64,000 nucleotides of DNA from Deinococcus taeanensis (GCF_020229735.1 NZ_CP083458.1:248001-312000); one strand, 5' to 3'; shown: positions 50,632-60,468, counted from the stretch's first letter. The notes: generated by a model not told the origin, from the letters alone. Made by a program: numbers and translations.

Positions 50632-53600
50632 GCACGCACGAGCCTGCGGAGTTCCGTCAGCCGCCGGGCACGCTGCCGGACGGCACGCCGGAGCCGGCCG
50701 TGCATCCCCTGGTGCGCTTCAGCGTACGCAACTACGTGTTCTCCATCGGTATTTTCGTGCTGCTGGTCCTCGCGGGCTTCGTGGCGACCCTGCGCCTGGG
50801 TGTGGAACTGCTGCCGAACTTCGAGGTGCCGGTCCTGGCCGTCTCGACGCCGTACCCCGGAGCCAGTCCGGATCAGGTGGACCGTGAGGTGAGCCGCCGT
50901 ATTGAGGACGCGGTGAGCACCCTGGCGGGCGTGCAGGACATCAACACCACCTCGGTCAGCAACCAGTCGGCGGTGGTCATCACGTTCAGTGACGACACGA
51001 ACGTGGATTCCGCGGCGAACAGTGTTTCGCAGGCCGTCGCTGCCATTCGGGGGACACTCCCGGACGGCAGCGAGGCGCCGGTCGTGCAGAAGTTCGACCC
51101 GAACGCCACGCCGATCCTGACGCTGGCCCTGCTGGGCGGCAGCGCGCCGCCCGCGCAGGTCACGGCGTTCGCCGAGGACGTGCTCGTGCCGCGCCTGGAA
51201 CGCGTGGACGGCGTGGCTGACGTCACGGTCAGCGGCGGTCCGGAACGGCAGGTGCAGGTGCTGCTGGACCCCGCCCGGTTGCAGACGTACAACCTGACGC
51301 CCGGGCGGGTCACGCAGGCGATCGGGGCGAGCGCCCTGGACCTCCCGGCCGGAACGGTGTCGCAGGGCGGCACGCAGACTCAGTTCGCGACGCGCAACAC
51401 GCCGCACAGCGCCGCGGACGTGGCGGCCATTCCAGTGGACAGCACCTCGGGCGTGCAGGTCCGCGACGTGGCGCGCGTGCGTGACAGCGCGGCGCGCGCG
51501 CGGAACCTCGCGCGCGTGAACGGGCAGCCGGCGGTGCTGCTCGCGGTGCGCAAGGGCAGCGGCACGAATTCCGTGCAGGTGGCCGACAGCGTCCGCGCCG
51601 TCATGGAAGCCCAGCCGCTCCCGCAGGGGTACCGGCTGAGTCTGGCAAGTGACACCACACGCGAAACGCGCGCCACCGTCAAGGACACCTTCAAGGAGTT
51701 TCTGCTGGCGATCGGGGCCGTGGGGGTTATCTGCCTGCTGTTTCTCGGGCGCCTGAACACGGTGCTGGCGGTGGTCCTGGCCATTCCCATCTCGGTGAGT
51801 GCCGCGCCGCTGCTCTACGCTTCGCTGGGGTTCACGTTCAACATCATCTCGCTCCTGGCGATCATCGTGGCGATCGGGATCGTGGTGGACGACTCGATTG
51901 TGGTGGCGGAGAATGTCCAGCGCTACCGCGACCTGGGGTACAGCCCGGTCCGCAGCGTGCTGCTGGGCGCCAGCGAGGTGTTCAGCGCCGTGACGGCCGC
52001 GAGTTTCTCCCTGCTGGCCGTGCTGATTCCCCTGAGCCTGATGCCCGGCATTCTGGGGCAGTTCTTCAGTCAGTTCGGGTTGGGCATCGCGGCGGCCATC
52101 GTGCTGTCGTGGCTGGAGAGTCTGCTGTTCCTGACGGTCCGCATGGCGTACACCCGCGACCCGGCGCCGGTCACGTGGCGGGACGTGCCGGGCGTGCTGG
52201 GCCGCTTTCCGGCGCTGCTGGGCAACAGTCTGAGGGCGGTGCGGACTGTGGGGGGATGGCTGGCGCTGGCCGTGGCGGGCGCCGGGCTGAGCGCGCTGCT
52301 GCGGCACGCCGGACTGAGCGTGCCGGTGGCGGTGGCCCTTGGCGCGCTGCTCGCGCCGCTTACCCTGGCCGGCGCGCGGTTCGTGCTGGGCGCCGCGCTG
52401 GCGGTTCTGGAAGCCCTGACCGGCACCCTGCACGGCGTGGTGAACGGCGCCCTGCAGCGCACGGCGAGCGCCTACGCCCGCAGCCTCACGGTGGCGCTGC
52501 GCCGGCCGTGGCTGGTCATGCTGACAGCGCTGCTATTCCTGCTCAGCGCGCCGCTGGCCCTGCGCGGGGTGGGTTTCGCGTTTACGCCGAAGACCGACAG
52601 CGGCATCCTGACCGTGGATCTCAGCCTGCCCACCGGCACGGACCTGGGGGTCACGAACCGCGTCACGGCTCTGCTGGAAGACGCGCTGCTCGCCCGGCCG
52701 GAAGTGAAGCTCGTGGAGACGAGTGTGGGGTCCGGCAACGCGGTCAGTGGCGCCAACGCGAACAAGGCCGCCCTGAGCGTGACGTTGATTCCCAAAACCG
52801 AGCGCGCGCCCATTGAGGACCTGGTCGCGCGGTACACGCGGGCGCTCACCCCCATTGCGGCGGGCGTGCCCGGCAGTGAGCTGCGCGTCGCCACGCAGCA
52901 GAACGGGCCGGGCGGCAGCGCAGACATCTCGCTGGCGCTGACCGCGCCGGATCAGGTGACGCTGGTGGAACGCAACCGCGCGGTGGTGCGCCTGCTCTCG
53001 CAGGACCCGAAGCTGCTCAGCGTGAACAGCAGCCTCAGCGCCACCCGGCAGGAACGGACCTTCCTGCCGGACACCACCCGCCTGGCCGGAACCGGCCTGA
53101 GTGCCAGCGACGTGGCCCAGGCGCTGCGCACGTACAACGACGGCACGGTGGCGGGCAGCGTCCGCGACGGGGACCGCAGCGTGGACATCGTGGTGCGGCT
53201 GGATCCGGCATTGATCAGCAGTGAGCAGAGCCTGCTCGACCAGACGGTGTACTCTCAGGCGCTCGGCGCGAACCTGAGCCTGTCGCAGCTGGGCGCCTTC
53301 GAGCTGTCCCAGGCGCCCGCGACACTCACCCGCCTGAACAAGGCGTACACGGCCACGCTGAACATCAACCTCGTCAGGGGCGGGCCCAACCCCTTTGCCT
53401 ACCAGCAGACCCTCGTTCAGCGCGTCGAGGCCGCCGGGCTGCTCCGGGGCGGCGTGACGCTCGGAAACGCCAGTTCGTTCGGCAGCGCAGGCCTGACCGG
53501 GGACCTCGTGTTCTACGGGCCGATTCTGATGGTGGTGGCGATTCTGCTCACGTACCTGGTGCTGGGCAGTCAGTTCAACTCGTTCCGGTACCCGGTCTAC

Positions 53601-54047
53601 CTGCAGCTGCCGATTCCCATCGCTGTGGTGGGCGCCCTGTGGACCCTGAATCTTTTTGGGGTGAACCTGGACGTGATCACGGTGCTGGGGATGGTCATCC
53701 TGCTGGGCCTGTCGACCAAGAACGCCATTCTGTACCTCGAGTTCGTCACGGAGCGGGCCCGCAGCCTGCCGCTGCGTGAGGCGCTCGTCGAGGCGGCAGA
53801 GTTGCGCTTCCGGCCGATCCTGATGACCACCCTGACCGTGCTGGTGATCAGCGTTCCGCTGATCGTGGGTCAGGGTGAGGGGGCAGAGTTCCGCCGGGGC
53901 CTGGGCATCGTCATTCTGGGCGGCGTGATTACGTCGACGCTCCTGACCTTCTACGTGGTGCCGAGCGTGTTCTGGCAGTTTGAACGCCGGCGCGTGCATC
54001 CGGACGTGCCGCCCGCGCCGGGCGCCGCCGTGGGCGCCGGCGACTGA
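50628..54047 (+). CDS. RND (AcrB/HAE1-like) efflux transporter
   Basis: 1139 residues from GTG 50628 (GTGA overlap). About twelve membrane segments in two halves with two large periplasmic loops. The proton-relay acidic pair Asp421-Asp422 is in [21 protein letters not shown] (part [13 protein letters not shown]). The second half has [21 protein letters not shown] and ILMTTLTVL. It exports drugs or other small molecules using the proton gradient, together with the upstream adaptor and TolC-like proteins. Confidence 0.92.
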   Translation: MSTHEPAEFRQPPGTLPDGTPEPAVHPLVRFSVRNYVFSIGIFVLLVLAGFVATLRLGVELLPNFEVPVLAVSTPYPGASPDQVDREVSRRIEDAVSTLAGVQDINTTSVSNQSAVVITFSDDTNVDSAANSVSQAVAAIRGTLPDGSEAPVVQKFDPNATPILTLALLGGSAPPAQVTAFAEDVLVPRLERVDGVADVTVSGGPERQVQVLLDPARLQTYNLTPGRVTQAIGASALDLPAGTVSQGGTQTQFATRNTPHSAADVAAIPVDSTSGVQVRDVARVRDSAARARNLARVNGQPAVLLAVRKGSGTNSVQVADSVRAVMEAQPLPQGYRLSLASDTTRETRATVKDTFKEFLLAIGAVGVICLLFLGRLNTVLAVVLAIPISVSAAPLLYASLGFTFNIISLLAIIVAIGIVVDDSIVVAENVQRYRDLGYSPVRSVLLGASEVFSAVTAASFSLLAVLIPLSLMPGILGQFFSQFGLGIAAAIVLSWLESLLFLTVRMAYTRDPAPVTWRDVPGVLGRFPALLGNSLRAVRTVGGWLALAVAGAGLSALLRHAGLSVPVAVALGALLAPLTLAGARFVLGAALAVLEALTGTLHGVVNGALQRTASAYARSLTVALRRPWLVMLTALLFLLSAPLALRGVGFAFTPKTDSGILTVDLSLPTGTDLGVTNRVTALLEDALLARPEVKLVETSVGSGNAVSGANANKAALSVTLIPKTERAPIEDLVARYTRALTPIAAGVPGSELRVATQQNGPGGSADISLALTAPDQVTLVERNRAVVRLLSQDPKLLSVNSSLSATRQERTFLPDTTRLAGTGLSASDVAQALRTYNDGTVAGSVRDGDRSVDIVVRLDPALISSEQSLLDQTVYSQALGANLSLSQLGAFELSQAPATLTRLNKAYTATLNINLVRGGPNPFAYQQTLVQRVEAAGLLRGGVTLGNASSFGSAGLTGDLVFYGPILMVVAILLTYLVLGSQFNSFRYPVYLQLPIPIAVVGALWTLNLFGVNLDVITVLGMVILLGLSTKNAILYLEFVTERARSLPLREALVEAAELRFRPILMTTLTVLVISVPLIVGQGEGAEFRRGLGIVILGGVITSTLLTFYVVPSVFWQFERRRVHPDVPPAPGAAVGAGD

Positions 54048-54059
54048 GCCCTGCCCGCC

Positions 54060-54090
54060 GGGCTGGCTCGGCCCTGGTTCAGGCCAGCCC
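54060..54090. terminator. Hairpin between the RND and TetR genes
   Basis: GGGCTGGC (54060-54067) pairs perfectly with GCCAGCCC (54083-54090) between two convergent stop codons. It could end transcription from both sides; there is no T run. Confidence 0.4.
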
Positions 54091-54129
54091 TCCAGGTCTG
54101 TCGGGTTGGTCGGCGCGCCGCCACACCGC

Positions 54130-54711
54130 TCACCCGGGCGGGCTGGGGGGCTGGGCGAGGCGCACGAGGAGGCCGGCGAGTTCGTCGGCCGCCTGGTCGT
54201 CCATGGGGCCGCTGTGCAGCAGGAGCCGGTACCAGACCGGCCCGAGGATGAGGTCCACGAGGGTGTCGGTGGGGGGCGTGAGGAGGGCGCCCTGCTCAGC
54301 GTGCCGGTGCAGGAGGGTGGTGATCTGGCGGCGGCGACGGCTGAGGTGGCGTTCGCGAAGTTCGGTCAGGAATTCGGGGTCCTGAAGGGCTTCGGTGACG
54401 AGCGCGCGGTTGGTGACGCCGCATTCGCCGCGCAGGGTGGCGAAGGTGGCGCGCAGCAGGGCCTGCAGGTCACCGGAGAAGGTGCCGGTGTCGGGCAGTT
54501 CGGGCAGAAGATCGGCCTGTTCGGCGAACGCATCGAGAATCAGGGCGCGTTTGTGCTTCCAGCGGCGGTAGAGGGTCTGCTTGGAGATGCCGGTGCGGTC
54601 GGCAACGGCTTCCATGGTGATGGCGGCGTAGCCGTGTTCGCGCAGCAGCTCGAAGGCGGCCTGGCGTGCAGCGTCGGAATGGGCGTGGTTGCGGGGTCGG
54701 CCGGGCGGCAT
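54130..54711 (-). CDS. TetR-family regulator of the divergent MFS transporter
   Basis: 193 residues. The helix-turn-helix region is AARQAAFELLREHGY and AVADRTGISKQTLYRRWKHK. The C-terminal part (TetR_C type) has ATFATLRGECGVTNRALVTEA. It is transcribed away from an MFS gene, with a near-perfect palindrome in the shared region, so it most likely represses that gene. A minus-strand TATACT lies 9 nt before the ATG. Confidence 0.88.
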   Translation of the reverse strand: MPPGRPRNHAHSDAARQAAFELLREHGYAAITMEAVADRTGISKQTLYRRWKHKRALILDAFAEQADLLPELPDTGTFSGDLQALLRATFATLRGECGVTNRALVTEALQDPEFLTELRERHLSRRRRQITTLLHRHAEQGALLTPPTDTLVDLILGPVWYRLLLHSGPMDDQAADELAGLLVRLAQPPSPPG

Positions 54712-54739
54712 GTGCCGTTCAGTATAGGTGCGCGGCGGC

Positions 54740-54768
54740 TTGACATTACGTGACGTCTCGTATTGAAT
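54740..54768 (+). promoter_or_regulatory. MFS promoter with TetR operator in its spacer
   Basis: TTGACA (54740-54745), 17-nt spacer, TTGAAT (54763-54768), then 6 nt to ATG 54775. The spacer holds the palindrome TACGTGACGTCTCGTA (54747-54762), symmetric except for one pair; the wider 20 bp (54745-54764) has eight of ten pairs. This is the expected place for a repressor. Confidence 0.65.
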
Positions 54769-54774
54769 TCCATT

Positions 54775-55965
54775 ATGTTACGCGGCGTTCCGAAACCTGC
54801 TCCGGCCCTGTTCACCCTGGCCCTCGCATACTTCACCCTGGGAACCGCCGCCCTGTCCGTCGTCGGCCTCAGCCTGCCCATCAGCCACACCTTCCACATT
54901 CCTGCCGTGCAGACCGGTCTGCTCGTCACGGCCTTCGCGCTGACCTTCGCCGTCGCCGCGCTGCTCGTTCAGAGCGCCGCCGGCCACTGGCCCCGCAAAC
55001 GCCTGCTTCTGACCGGCCTCGCCGTCCTCGCCACCGGCCTGATCGCCGGTGCGTTCGCCCCCAGCTTCCCGGCCCTGCTTCTTACCCGCGCCCTGGTCGC
55101 CGTGGGCGCCGCCATGATCGGCCCAGTCGCTTCAGCCACCGGCAGCCAGCTCGTTGAGCCCAACCAGCAGCCCCAGGCGCTGGCCACCGTCTTCGCCGGG
55201 TTCAGCTTCTCCTCCGTCCTGGGCGTTCCTCTGGCCGCAGCGCTCGGTCCGGTCCTCGGGTGGCGCGGCACCCTGCTTGCCCTCGCCGCCCTGGCCGCGC
55301 TGACCGCCCTGCTGATCGCGCGTCTGGTTCCCGCCGTTCCCGGCGGCTCACGCGTCACCCCCGCCCTTTACCGACGCGCGCTGCTCTCCCCTGGCGTGCG
55401 GCCCGCCCTGGGCGCAAGTCTGCTGCAGCTCGCGGCGGTCTTCGTGGTGTACGGCGTGACCAGCAGCTACCTCGCCGACCGTTTCGGCAGCGCCGGCCCC
55501 TGGATTTCCCTGACCCTGCTGGCTTTTGGCATGGCCGGGATCGTCGGCAACAGCGTTGCCGGCCCGCTGACCGCCCGGTACGGTCACGCCCGGACCCTCA
55601 CCCTCAGTCTGACCGGCAGCATCCTGGTCGCCGTCGCTCTGCTGACCCTGCCGCACACGCCCGCAGCGGGCGCCGCCGCCTTCGCCGCCATGTCCTTGTT
55701 CGGGCAGATGTTTCAGGCCCCCCAGCAGGCCCGCCTGATTCACCTGAACCCCAGCGAACGCGGCCTGATGCTCGCCCTGAACTCCAGCGTGGTGTATCTG
55801 GGCATCAGTTTTGGTTCGTGGCTGGGCAGCGCCCTGTTGCCCGGCCTGGGCGCGCAGCCGCTGGCGTGGCTGACCCTGGCCCTGGGGCTGCTGGCCGCGG
55901 CGGCCAGCCACGCCGCGCGGCGCGCGCCTCACCTCCGCGGCCGCCCGGAACTGCCGTTGCCCTGA
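54775..55965 (+). CDS. Major facilitator superfamily transporter (drug efflux type)
   Basis: 396 residues from ATG 54775, set by the promoter 6 nt upstream; a TTG at 54763 lies inside the -10 box. Twelve membrane segments. The family shows AALLVQSAAGHWPRKRLLL at the loop 2-3 position, RALVAVGAAMIGPVASATG and FAGFSFSSVLGVPLAAALG, as in arabinose/drug-efflux-like (DHA1) MFS members. Control by the divergent TetR suggests an efflux substrate that is also the inducer. Confidence 0.88.
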   Translation: MLRGVPKPAPALFTLALAYFTLGTAALSVVGLSLPISHTFHIPAVQTGLLVTAFALTFAVAALLVQSAAGHWPRKRLLLTGLAVLATGLIAGAFAPSFPALLLTRALVAVGAAMIGPVASATGSQLVEPNQQPQALATVFAGFSFSSVLGVPLAAALGPVLGWRGTLLALAALAALTALLIARLVPAVPGGSRVTPALYRRALLSPGVRPALGASLLQLAAVFVVYGVTSSYLADRFGSAGPWISLTLLAFGMAGIVGNSVAGPLTARYGHARTLTLSLTGSILVAVALLTLPHTPAAGAAAFAAMSLFGQMFQAPQQARLIHLNPSERGLMLALNSSVVYLGISFGSWLGSALLPGLGAQPLAWLTLALGLLAAAASHAARRAPHLRGRPELPLP

Positions 55966-56202
55966 CCGGGCCTGTCAGAGACCCGTGACAGTCCTGAGGC
56001 CCTGCGGAGCGCTCCAGGTTCTTTTCACACCTCAGCGGCCTCGTTTCCCGGAGGTTCGACTCCGGCGCGGCCAGTCAGACGGTGCACCCGGGCCCGTGCA
56101 GGTGAGGGTTATGTGACGGGCCGCCTGTCACCATGAGGAATCCATGAAGCAGGGTGCGGCGCGTGTCGGCCCCAGTGCACCGTTCTTCCGGAGGCTCCGC
56201 GT

Positions 56203-57189
56203 ATGACCCAGACCCATCCTGTCACCCCTGCCGACCCGCAGGCGCTTTTTGAACACGCCGGCGCCGGCCTGCTGGAAATCGCCTTTGACGGAACCATCCT
56301 CCAGATCAACCCCAGCGGCGCCGAGTTCTTCGGCCGCTCACGCGCCGCTCTGACCGGCGTCAGTGTCCTCGACGTCACGCACCCGGACGACGTGGCGCGC
56401 ACGCTCGAAGCGCTCAGCCGCGTCATTCACGGTGAAGCGCACGCCGCCGTGCTGGAAAAGCGCTACGTCCGCGCCGACGGCGAGATCGTCTGGTCCCGCT
56501 CACGCGTGTCGCTGCTTCCGCCTCAGAACGCGCCCGCCACCTCAGTGGTCGCGGTGATCGCCGACATCACCGAACTCAAACGTGCCCAGCAAGAGCTTGA
56601 AACGCTCAACCGGGCCCTGCAGGACACACTGGAGGGCGGCCTGCTGGGCCTGGGGATCGCCCTGGAAGCCCGGGACCTGGAAACGTCCGGGCACACGGTC
56701 CGCGTGATGGACCTCAGCCATCAGCTGGGCACCGCCCTGGGCCTCAGTGGCGTGACCCTCAACGAACTCAAGCACGGCGCCAGCCTGCACGACCTGGGCA
56801 AACTGACCATCCCGGACGCCGTGCTGTGCAAGCCCGGCCGGCTGGACCCTGCCGAGTGGGCCCTGATGCAGACGCACGCCCACAATGGGCACGCCATCGC
56901 CTCCCGCATTCCCACTCTGGCCCGCGCAGCGCTGGACGTGATCCGCCACCATCACGAACGCTGGGACGGCTCGGGCTACCCCGACCGGCTCGCCGGGGAG
57001 CGCATTCCGCTGCTCGCAAGAATCTTCACGGTCTGCGACGTGTATGACGCCCTGATCAGTGAACGCCCGTACAAGTCCGCCTGGACGCACGACGACGCCC
57101 TGAAGGAACTCCGCGCGCAGCGCGGCCGTCAGTTCGACCCGCACGTCGTCGACGCGTTCGTGTCGTTGTTCCGGCCTCACGCCGCGTGA
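56203..57189 (+). CDS. PAS - HD-GYP phosphodiesterase
   Basis: 328 residues; GGAGG lies 11 nt before ATG 56203. A PAS domain (about 12-130: LLEIAFDGTILQINPSG, then VVAVIADITELKRAQQ) and a coiled linker precede an HD-GYP domain with His196-Asp197 in LHDLGKLTIPD and Gly258-Tyr-Pro in HHHERWDGSGYPDRL. All metal and GYP residues are present, so hydrolysis of cyclic di-GMP is likely. It stands alone. Confidence 0.9.
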   Translation: MTQTHPVTPADPQALFEHAGAGLLEIAFDGTILQINPSGAEFFGRSRAALTGVSVLDVTHPDDVARTLEALSRVIHGEAHAAVLEKRYVRADGEIVWSRSRVSLLPPQNAPATSVVAVIADITELKRAQQELETLNRALQDTLEGGLLGLGIALEARDLETSGHTVRVMDLSHQLGTALGLSGVTLNELKHGASLHDLGKLTIPDAVLCKPGRLDPAEWALMQTHAHNGHAIASRIPTLARAALDVIRHHHERWDGSGYPDRLAGERIPLLARIFTVCDVYDALISERPYKSAWTHDDALKELRAQRGRQFDPHVVDAFVSLFRPHAA

Positions 57190-57342
57190 CCCGGTACGTT
57201 CAGCGCCGCAGACGTCCGGCCTGATCACCGTCAGCCGCCCGGCGTGGCGCCCCTGCGCCTGTCAGCGAACGGGTGGGCAATGGTGGCGCCCGGTTTAGGG
57301 AAAGCTCACTCAGGCGCCTGCGCGCTCCCGGTAGGGTGAGGC

Positions 57343-57594
57343 ATGTCCGACGACAAGAACAAGACCGGCACGCCGCCGCTGACGGAAGAGAATGTCCGGA
57401 ACGTGGACCTGCAGTTCATGGGCCGCACCGATGAGCACCGCGACGCTGTCCAGGACGCCGACGCTGAAGCGACCGTCGCTGACGGCTACACCGAACACGG
57501 CCTCGACAAGCAGGACGTGGCCTCCAACGGAAGCATGATCACCAGCGACCCGGCGAGCACCACCCCCGGCCACGACACCTCAGAGGACACCTGA
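57343..57594 (+). CDS. Small acidic hydrophilic protein of unknown function
   Basis: 83 residues, rich in Asp, Glu, Thr and Ser (NVDLQFMGRTDEHRDAV), with no hydrophobic segment; no family is recognised. The gene call is supported by a -10 box TAGGGT (57332-57337) 5 nt before ATG 57343 (leaderless geometry) and by an intrinsic terminator 55 nt after the stop, making a compact single-gene unit. Confidence 0.65.
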   Translation: MSDDKNKTGTPPLTEENVRNVDLQFMGRTDEHRDAVQDADAEATVADGYTEHGLDKQDVASNGSMITSDPASTTPGHDTSEDT

Positions 57595-57648
57595 TTGCCC
57601 TGAAGGAAAGCGCTCCGTACCGGAGCTGAGCCCCTGATGTAGGGAGAG

Positions 57649-57672
57649 AGGCGCCCCGCGGCGCCTTTCTTT
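57649..57672 (+). terminator. Intrinsic terminator after the small acidic protein gene
   Basis: AGGCGCC pairs with GGCGCCT around CCGC, followed by TTCTTT. A second small hairpin (57612-57626, GCTCCG/CGGAGC) precedes it. Confidence 0.75.
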
Positions 57673-57806
57673 ACGCAGCTCAGCGGGCCGGCCCCGCGGC
57701 CCTGCCCGGTTCACGGCCCTCGTGCTGCCCCCGGAGGCCCGGGAAGGCGCGCGCCGCCCTGCACTGTTTCCCATCTGGTCGGCCTATAGTGAGCCGGAGG
57801 TGGACC

Positions 57807-58301
57807 GTGAACGACACTGAACAGGCGCTCAACGTGATTGAAGCGTGGCAGCGCGGCGAGACGGCGCGTGACGCGGTAATCACGCACCTGACGGCCCTGG
57901 AACGGGATCAGGGCGGCGTGGTCACTGGCGTGATTGCCACCCTGACGCCACACGCCCCCCCGCACGATCAGCCGCAGGGAACCGGCGAGCCTCGCGGCGG
58001 CACACTGCTGTGGCGCGAGGAACTGATGAACAGCCGCGCCCGCACCTGGACCGGTCCGGACGCCGCGGGGTTGCTGGTCGGGCCCACGGTGCTGCTCCTC
58101 ACGGACGGCCGGCAGGGCGTGGTGATTGGCGAGCGGGACACGCGGGCCCTGTCGGCCAGCGTGAGTGCGTCCGTGATGCTGCTGTGCCAGACGATCGTGA
58201 TGGCGCAGCACGCCCTGGACGAACGGGACGTGAACGACCTGCGCAAGCAGCGGGTTGAGAGCACGTCCACGTCCATGTCCGAGATTGAGATTATTCGCTG
58301 A
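57807..58301 (+). CDS. Unrecognised cytosolic protein
   Basis: 164 residues from GTG 57807. GGAGG lies 6 nt before it, and a -10 box TATAGT (57785-57790) overlaps the earlier in-frame GTG at 57789, which rules that one out. The sequence begins with a helical segment (TEQALNVIEAWQRGE) and ends SMSEIEIIR, with a beta-rich centre (GPTVLLLTDGRQGVVIGERD). No signal peptide, membrane segment or known motif is visible. No function is proposed. Confidence 0.65.
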   Translation: MNDTEQALNVIEAWQRGETARDAVITHLTALERDQGGVVTGVIATLTPHAPPHDQPQGTGEPRGGTLLWREELMNSRARTWTGPDAAGLLVGPTVLLLTDGRQGVVIGERDTRALSASVSASVMLLCQTIVMAQHALDERDVNDLRKQRVESTSTSMSEIEIIR

Positions 58302-58333
58302 CGGGTCCACCTGGGTCCGGAACGCCACGAACC

Positions 58334-58378
58334 CAGCACGCCGCCGCCCGCCTGAAACTGGCGGGCGGCGGCGTGCTG
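58334..58378. terminator. Perfect 19-bp hairpin between convergent genes
   Basis: Arms 58334-58352 and 58360-58378 are perfectly complementary with a 7-nt loop (TGAAACT). It lies between the stop codons of two convergent genes, so it probably serves both as a bidirectional terminator. Confidence 0.65.
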
Positions 58379-58386
58379 AGCGGGGT

Positions 58387-59571
58387 TCAGCGCACGGCGC
58401 CGGTGGCACTCAGGGTGTAGGCGGGGGCGCGGCTCGACCACACGACCCGGGCGTAGTACGTGGTATTGGGTTTCAGTGTCAGGGTGACGCTGTCGGTGCT
58501 GGCTTTGCTCCTGCGGCTGCTGCCCAGCAGGGTGGCGCCGTCCGCAGCGTAGATTTCCAGATCGCTGTTCCAGTCGGTGGCGACCGACACGGTGCTCAGG
58601 CCGCCTGCGTCGGTGCTGGTGAAGCTGAACCAGTCGCGGGTGTCCGCGCTGCTCAGCGTGCCCTGGGCCGGCGCAGCTTTCGTGAACGCCACGGCGCCCG
58701 CAGCGGTGTCGTCGGTGGGGGCGCTCACCACGGGCGTGGTGCCGGTCGTGTCGGCCGCGCCAGCAGGGGTGAAGCTCACGTAATCCACGAGCATGTACGA
58801 GGTACCGAGGGAGGCCACGCCGCCCCACCCGGTGGAGTTGGTGGGCCACAGGTTCAGCATCAGGTGCGCGGCCGCGCTGGGAAGGACGCCGGTCGTGGTG
58901 CGTTTCAGCACGCCGTCTATGTAGAAATCGATTTTGGTGGCGCTCCAGTCCCAGCGGTACGTGTGGAAGGCCTGCGTGAGGTTGGCGCCGCCCGCGCCGC
59001 CGGTGCCGTAGTCGTGGCGGGCGGTGGTCTGCCAGGCGCCCATCCAGTCGGTGGTGGGGTTCTGACCTTCGATCTCGTGGTCGATTTCCGTTTCGGAATT
59101 GTTGACGTAGTTGAAAAAGGCGCTGATGTTGCCGCTGCTGCCGGTCCCGGCGACGGACGGGTCGGCGCTGCTGCTCGCGGCGCGCACCCGGGCTTCGTAG
59201 GTCCCGTAGCCGTACTGGGCGCTGGTGGCGACCTCGGCGCCGCTGGCGAGGAGACCGGCCGTCACGTCGAGTTTCATGACGAGGTAGCCGTCTTTGACGG
59301 TGACGTTCTGGGTGTTCCACAGGCCGGTCAGGCCGTCGCGGGCCCAGAAGGGCGTCCAGCTGCCTCCCGACACGGACCAGCGGGTGGTGTCGAGCGTGGT
59401 GAAGTCGTCGCGCCAGCTGCCGGTCACGGCCTGGGTCTGCACGGTCTGGTCGGCGGCGGCGGCAGGTTCGGCAGCGGGGGCGTCGGGGCTGGAGGTGGTG
59501 GAGCAGGCGGCCAGAAGGGCGGAGGTGACGGCAGCCAGGGCAATGGTTTTCAGGGTGGTGATCTGCAGCAT
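58387..59571 (-). CDS. Glycoside hydrolase family 16 lipoprotein with C-terminal PPC-like domain
   Basis: 394 residues from ATG 59571, after a GGGAG ribosome-binding site; a longer frame would add an Arg/Pro-rich N-terminus. A lipobox (LLAAC, Cys23) is followed by the GH16 jelly roll: LDTTRWSVSGGSW, YGYGTYEARVRA and the catalytic motif EIDHE (Glu162, Asp164, Glu166) without the beta-bulge residue, as in lichenase-type members. Residues about 300-394 resemble a PPC domain (DWFSFTSTD). It probably degrades an external beta-glucan or related polysaccharide at the cell surface. Confidence 0.85.
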   Translation of the reverse strand: MLQITTLKTIALAAVTSALLAACSTTSSPDAPAAEPAAAADQTVQTQAVTGSWRDDFTTLDTTRWSVSGGSWTPFWARDGLTGLWNTQNVTVKDGYLVMKLDVTAGLLASGAEVATSAQYGYGTYEARVRAASSSADPSVAGTGSSGNISAFFNYVNNSETEIDHEIEGQNPTTDWMGAWQTTARHDYGTGGAGGANLTQAFHTYRWDWSATKIDFYIDGVLKRTTTGVLPSAAAHLMLNLWPTNSTGWGGVASLGTSYMLVDYVSFTPAGAADTTGTTPVVSAPTDDTAAGAVAFTKAAPAQGTLSSADTRDWFSFTSTDAGGLSTVSVATDWNSDLEIYAADGATLLGSSRRSKASTDSVTLTLKPNTTYYARVVWSSRAPAYTLSATGAVR

Positions 59572-59698
59572 GGGGTTCTCCCTTCTTTCGGTGGCTCGGC
59601 CAACCTCATGGGTTCCGGAGCTTTGCGTCCCCGTCTTGCGACGGGTTTGCCGTTTCGGTGGCGGGATGAACCCCCGTGGGCTCATCGATGGCTGTACC

Positions 59699-59751
59699 TT
59701 AAGAGGATCTTAATGACAAAGGCCTTACACAACAAGCGTCTCAAAACGCTT
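59699..59751 (-). promoter_or_regulatory. GH16 promoter with two inverted repeats
   Basis: Minus strand: -35 TTGTTG (59735-59730), 17-nt spacer, -10 TAAGAT (59712-59707). The perfect repeat TTAAGA-GGA-TCTTAA (59699-59713) covers the -10 box, and AAGCGT-N6-ACGCTT (59734-59751) touches the -35 box. The area is markedly AT-rich compared with the rest of the window. Confidence 0.6.
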
Positions 59752-60006
59752 AATTTCAGTCATATAAAGGGTTCATAAATCCAGGTTCTGCTCATCCGCA
59801 AAAAACCTCCTCGCAGACACACTTTTTCACTCATGCCATCTGGGAGCCACCACCCCCTGTGCCCTCCAATAAGCCCCGAGTATTAAGACCAGGCGGCCAC
59901 ACGCGACTGTCACGAGCTTCAAACGATGACAGCCAACATGAAGCTGGCGCTCAGAAAGCAAGCTGGCTCCTCAGCCGTGCCGGACCACCGGCATACCCTG
60001 AGGGCG
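59752..60006. other. AT-rich intergenic region between GH16 and the secreted protein gene
   Basis: It contains no supported gene. A -10 box TACCCT (59994-59999) lies 7 nt before ATG 60007. The sequence from 59760 to 59860 is AT-rich and may belong to the regulatory region of the GH16 gene. Confidence 0.45.
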
Positions 60007-60468
60007 ATGAAGCGGACGCTTGCCCTCACACTGCTCAGCCTGCAGATGACCGGCGCACAACCGGCGGCGCCGGTGCGAGCGGCGTGGCCTCAGGACACCT
60101 GTATTCACGGCACCACGGTGAACACCAGCCGTCAGACGTGGTCCACGCGCGCTGTTGAGAACACCATCCGCACCCTTCTGCAGGACGCCGGGGTGCAGCT
60201 GGCCGCCGACGGGTGTGGCACGTACCTCAATGTGCTGGTGCAGGCGGACGCCGCCGGCCCCCGCGCCACCAGAGTCATGGCCGCCCTGATTCTGGCGGAC
60301 CGGGAAGTGAACCTCCCGGAACTGAATCTGCACCCGTCGCCGTACACCTGCGCACGCACCCTGCAGGACGTGGTCCTGCCGGAGGAGGACCTGCTGCTCG
60401 GAACGCAGCGTCTCCTGACCCGCCTGCTGGCAGATCTGCCGGTCTGCCCGGACGTTCCTTCCCATTGA
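60007..60468 (+). CDS. Secreted protein of unknown function
   Basis: 153 residues from ATG 60007, placed by the -10 box TACCCT 7 nt upstream. A signal peptide (MKRTLALTLLSLQMTGAQ) is followed by a small domain with four cysteines (DTCIHG, DGCGTY, YTCART, PVCPD), probably two disulphides. The pattern of a hydrophobic strand followed by an acidic helix (NVLVQADAAG, ALILADREVN) is not one I recognise. It is exported, but no role is assigned. Confidence 0.6.
   Translation: MKRTLALTLLSLQMTGAQPAAPVRAAWPQDTCIHGTTVNTSRQTWSTRAVENTIRTLLQDAGVQLAADGCGTYLNVLVQADAAGPRATRVMAALILADREVNLPELNLHPSPYTCARTLQDVVLPEEDLLLGTQRLLTRLLADLPVCPDVPSH

Noticed and set aside
54763..54774. TTG start for the MFS transporter
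   Set aside because: The TTG is part of the -10 hexamer; ATG 54775 follows at the expected leaderless distance.
56047..56073. tRNA-like 3' end (GGTTCGACTCC followed by GCGCGGCCA)
   Set aside because: The T-stem does not pair properly, and no matching 5' acceptor, D-arm or anticodon arm is found upstream. It is at most a remnant or chance match.
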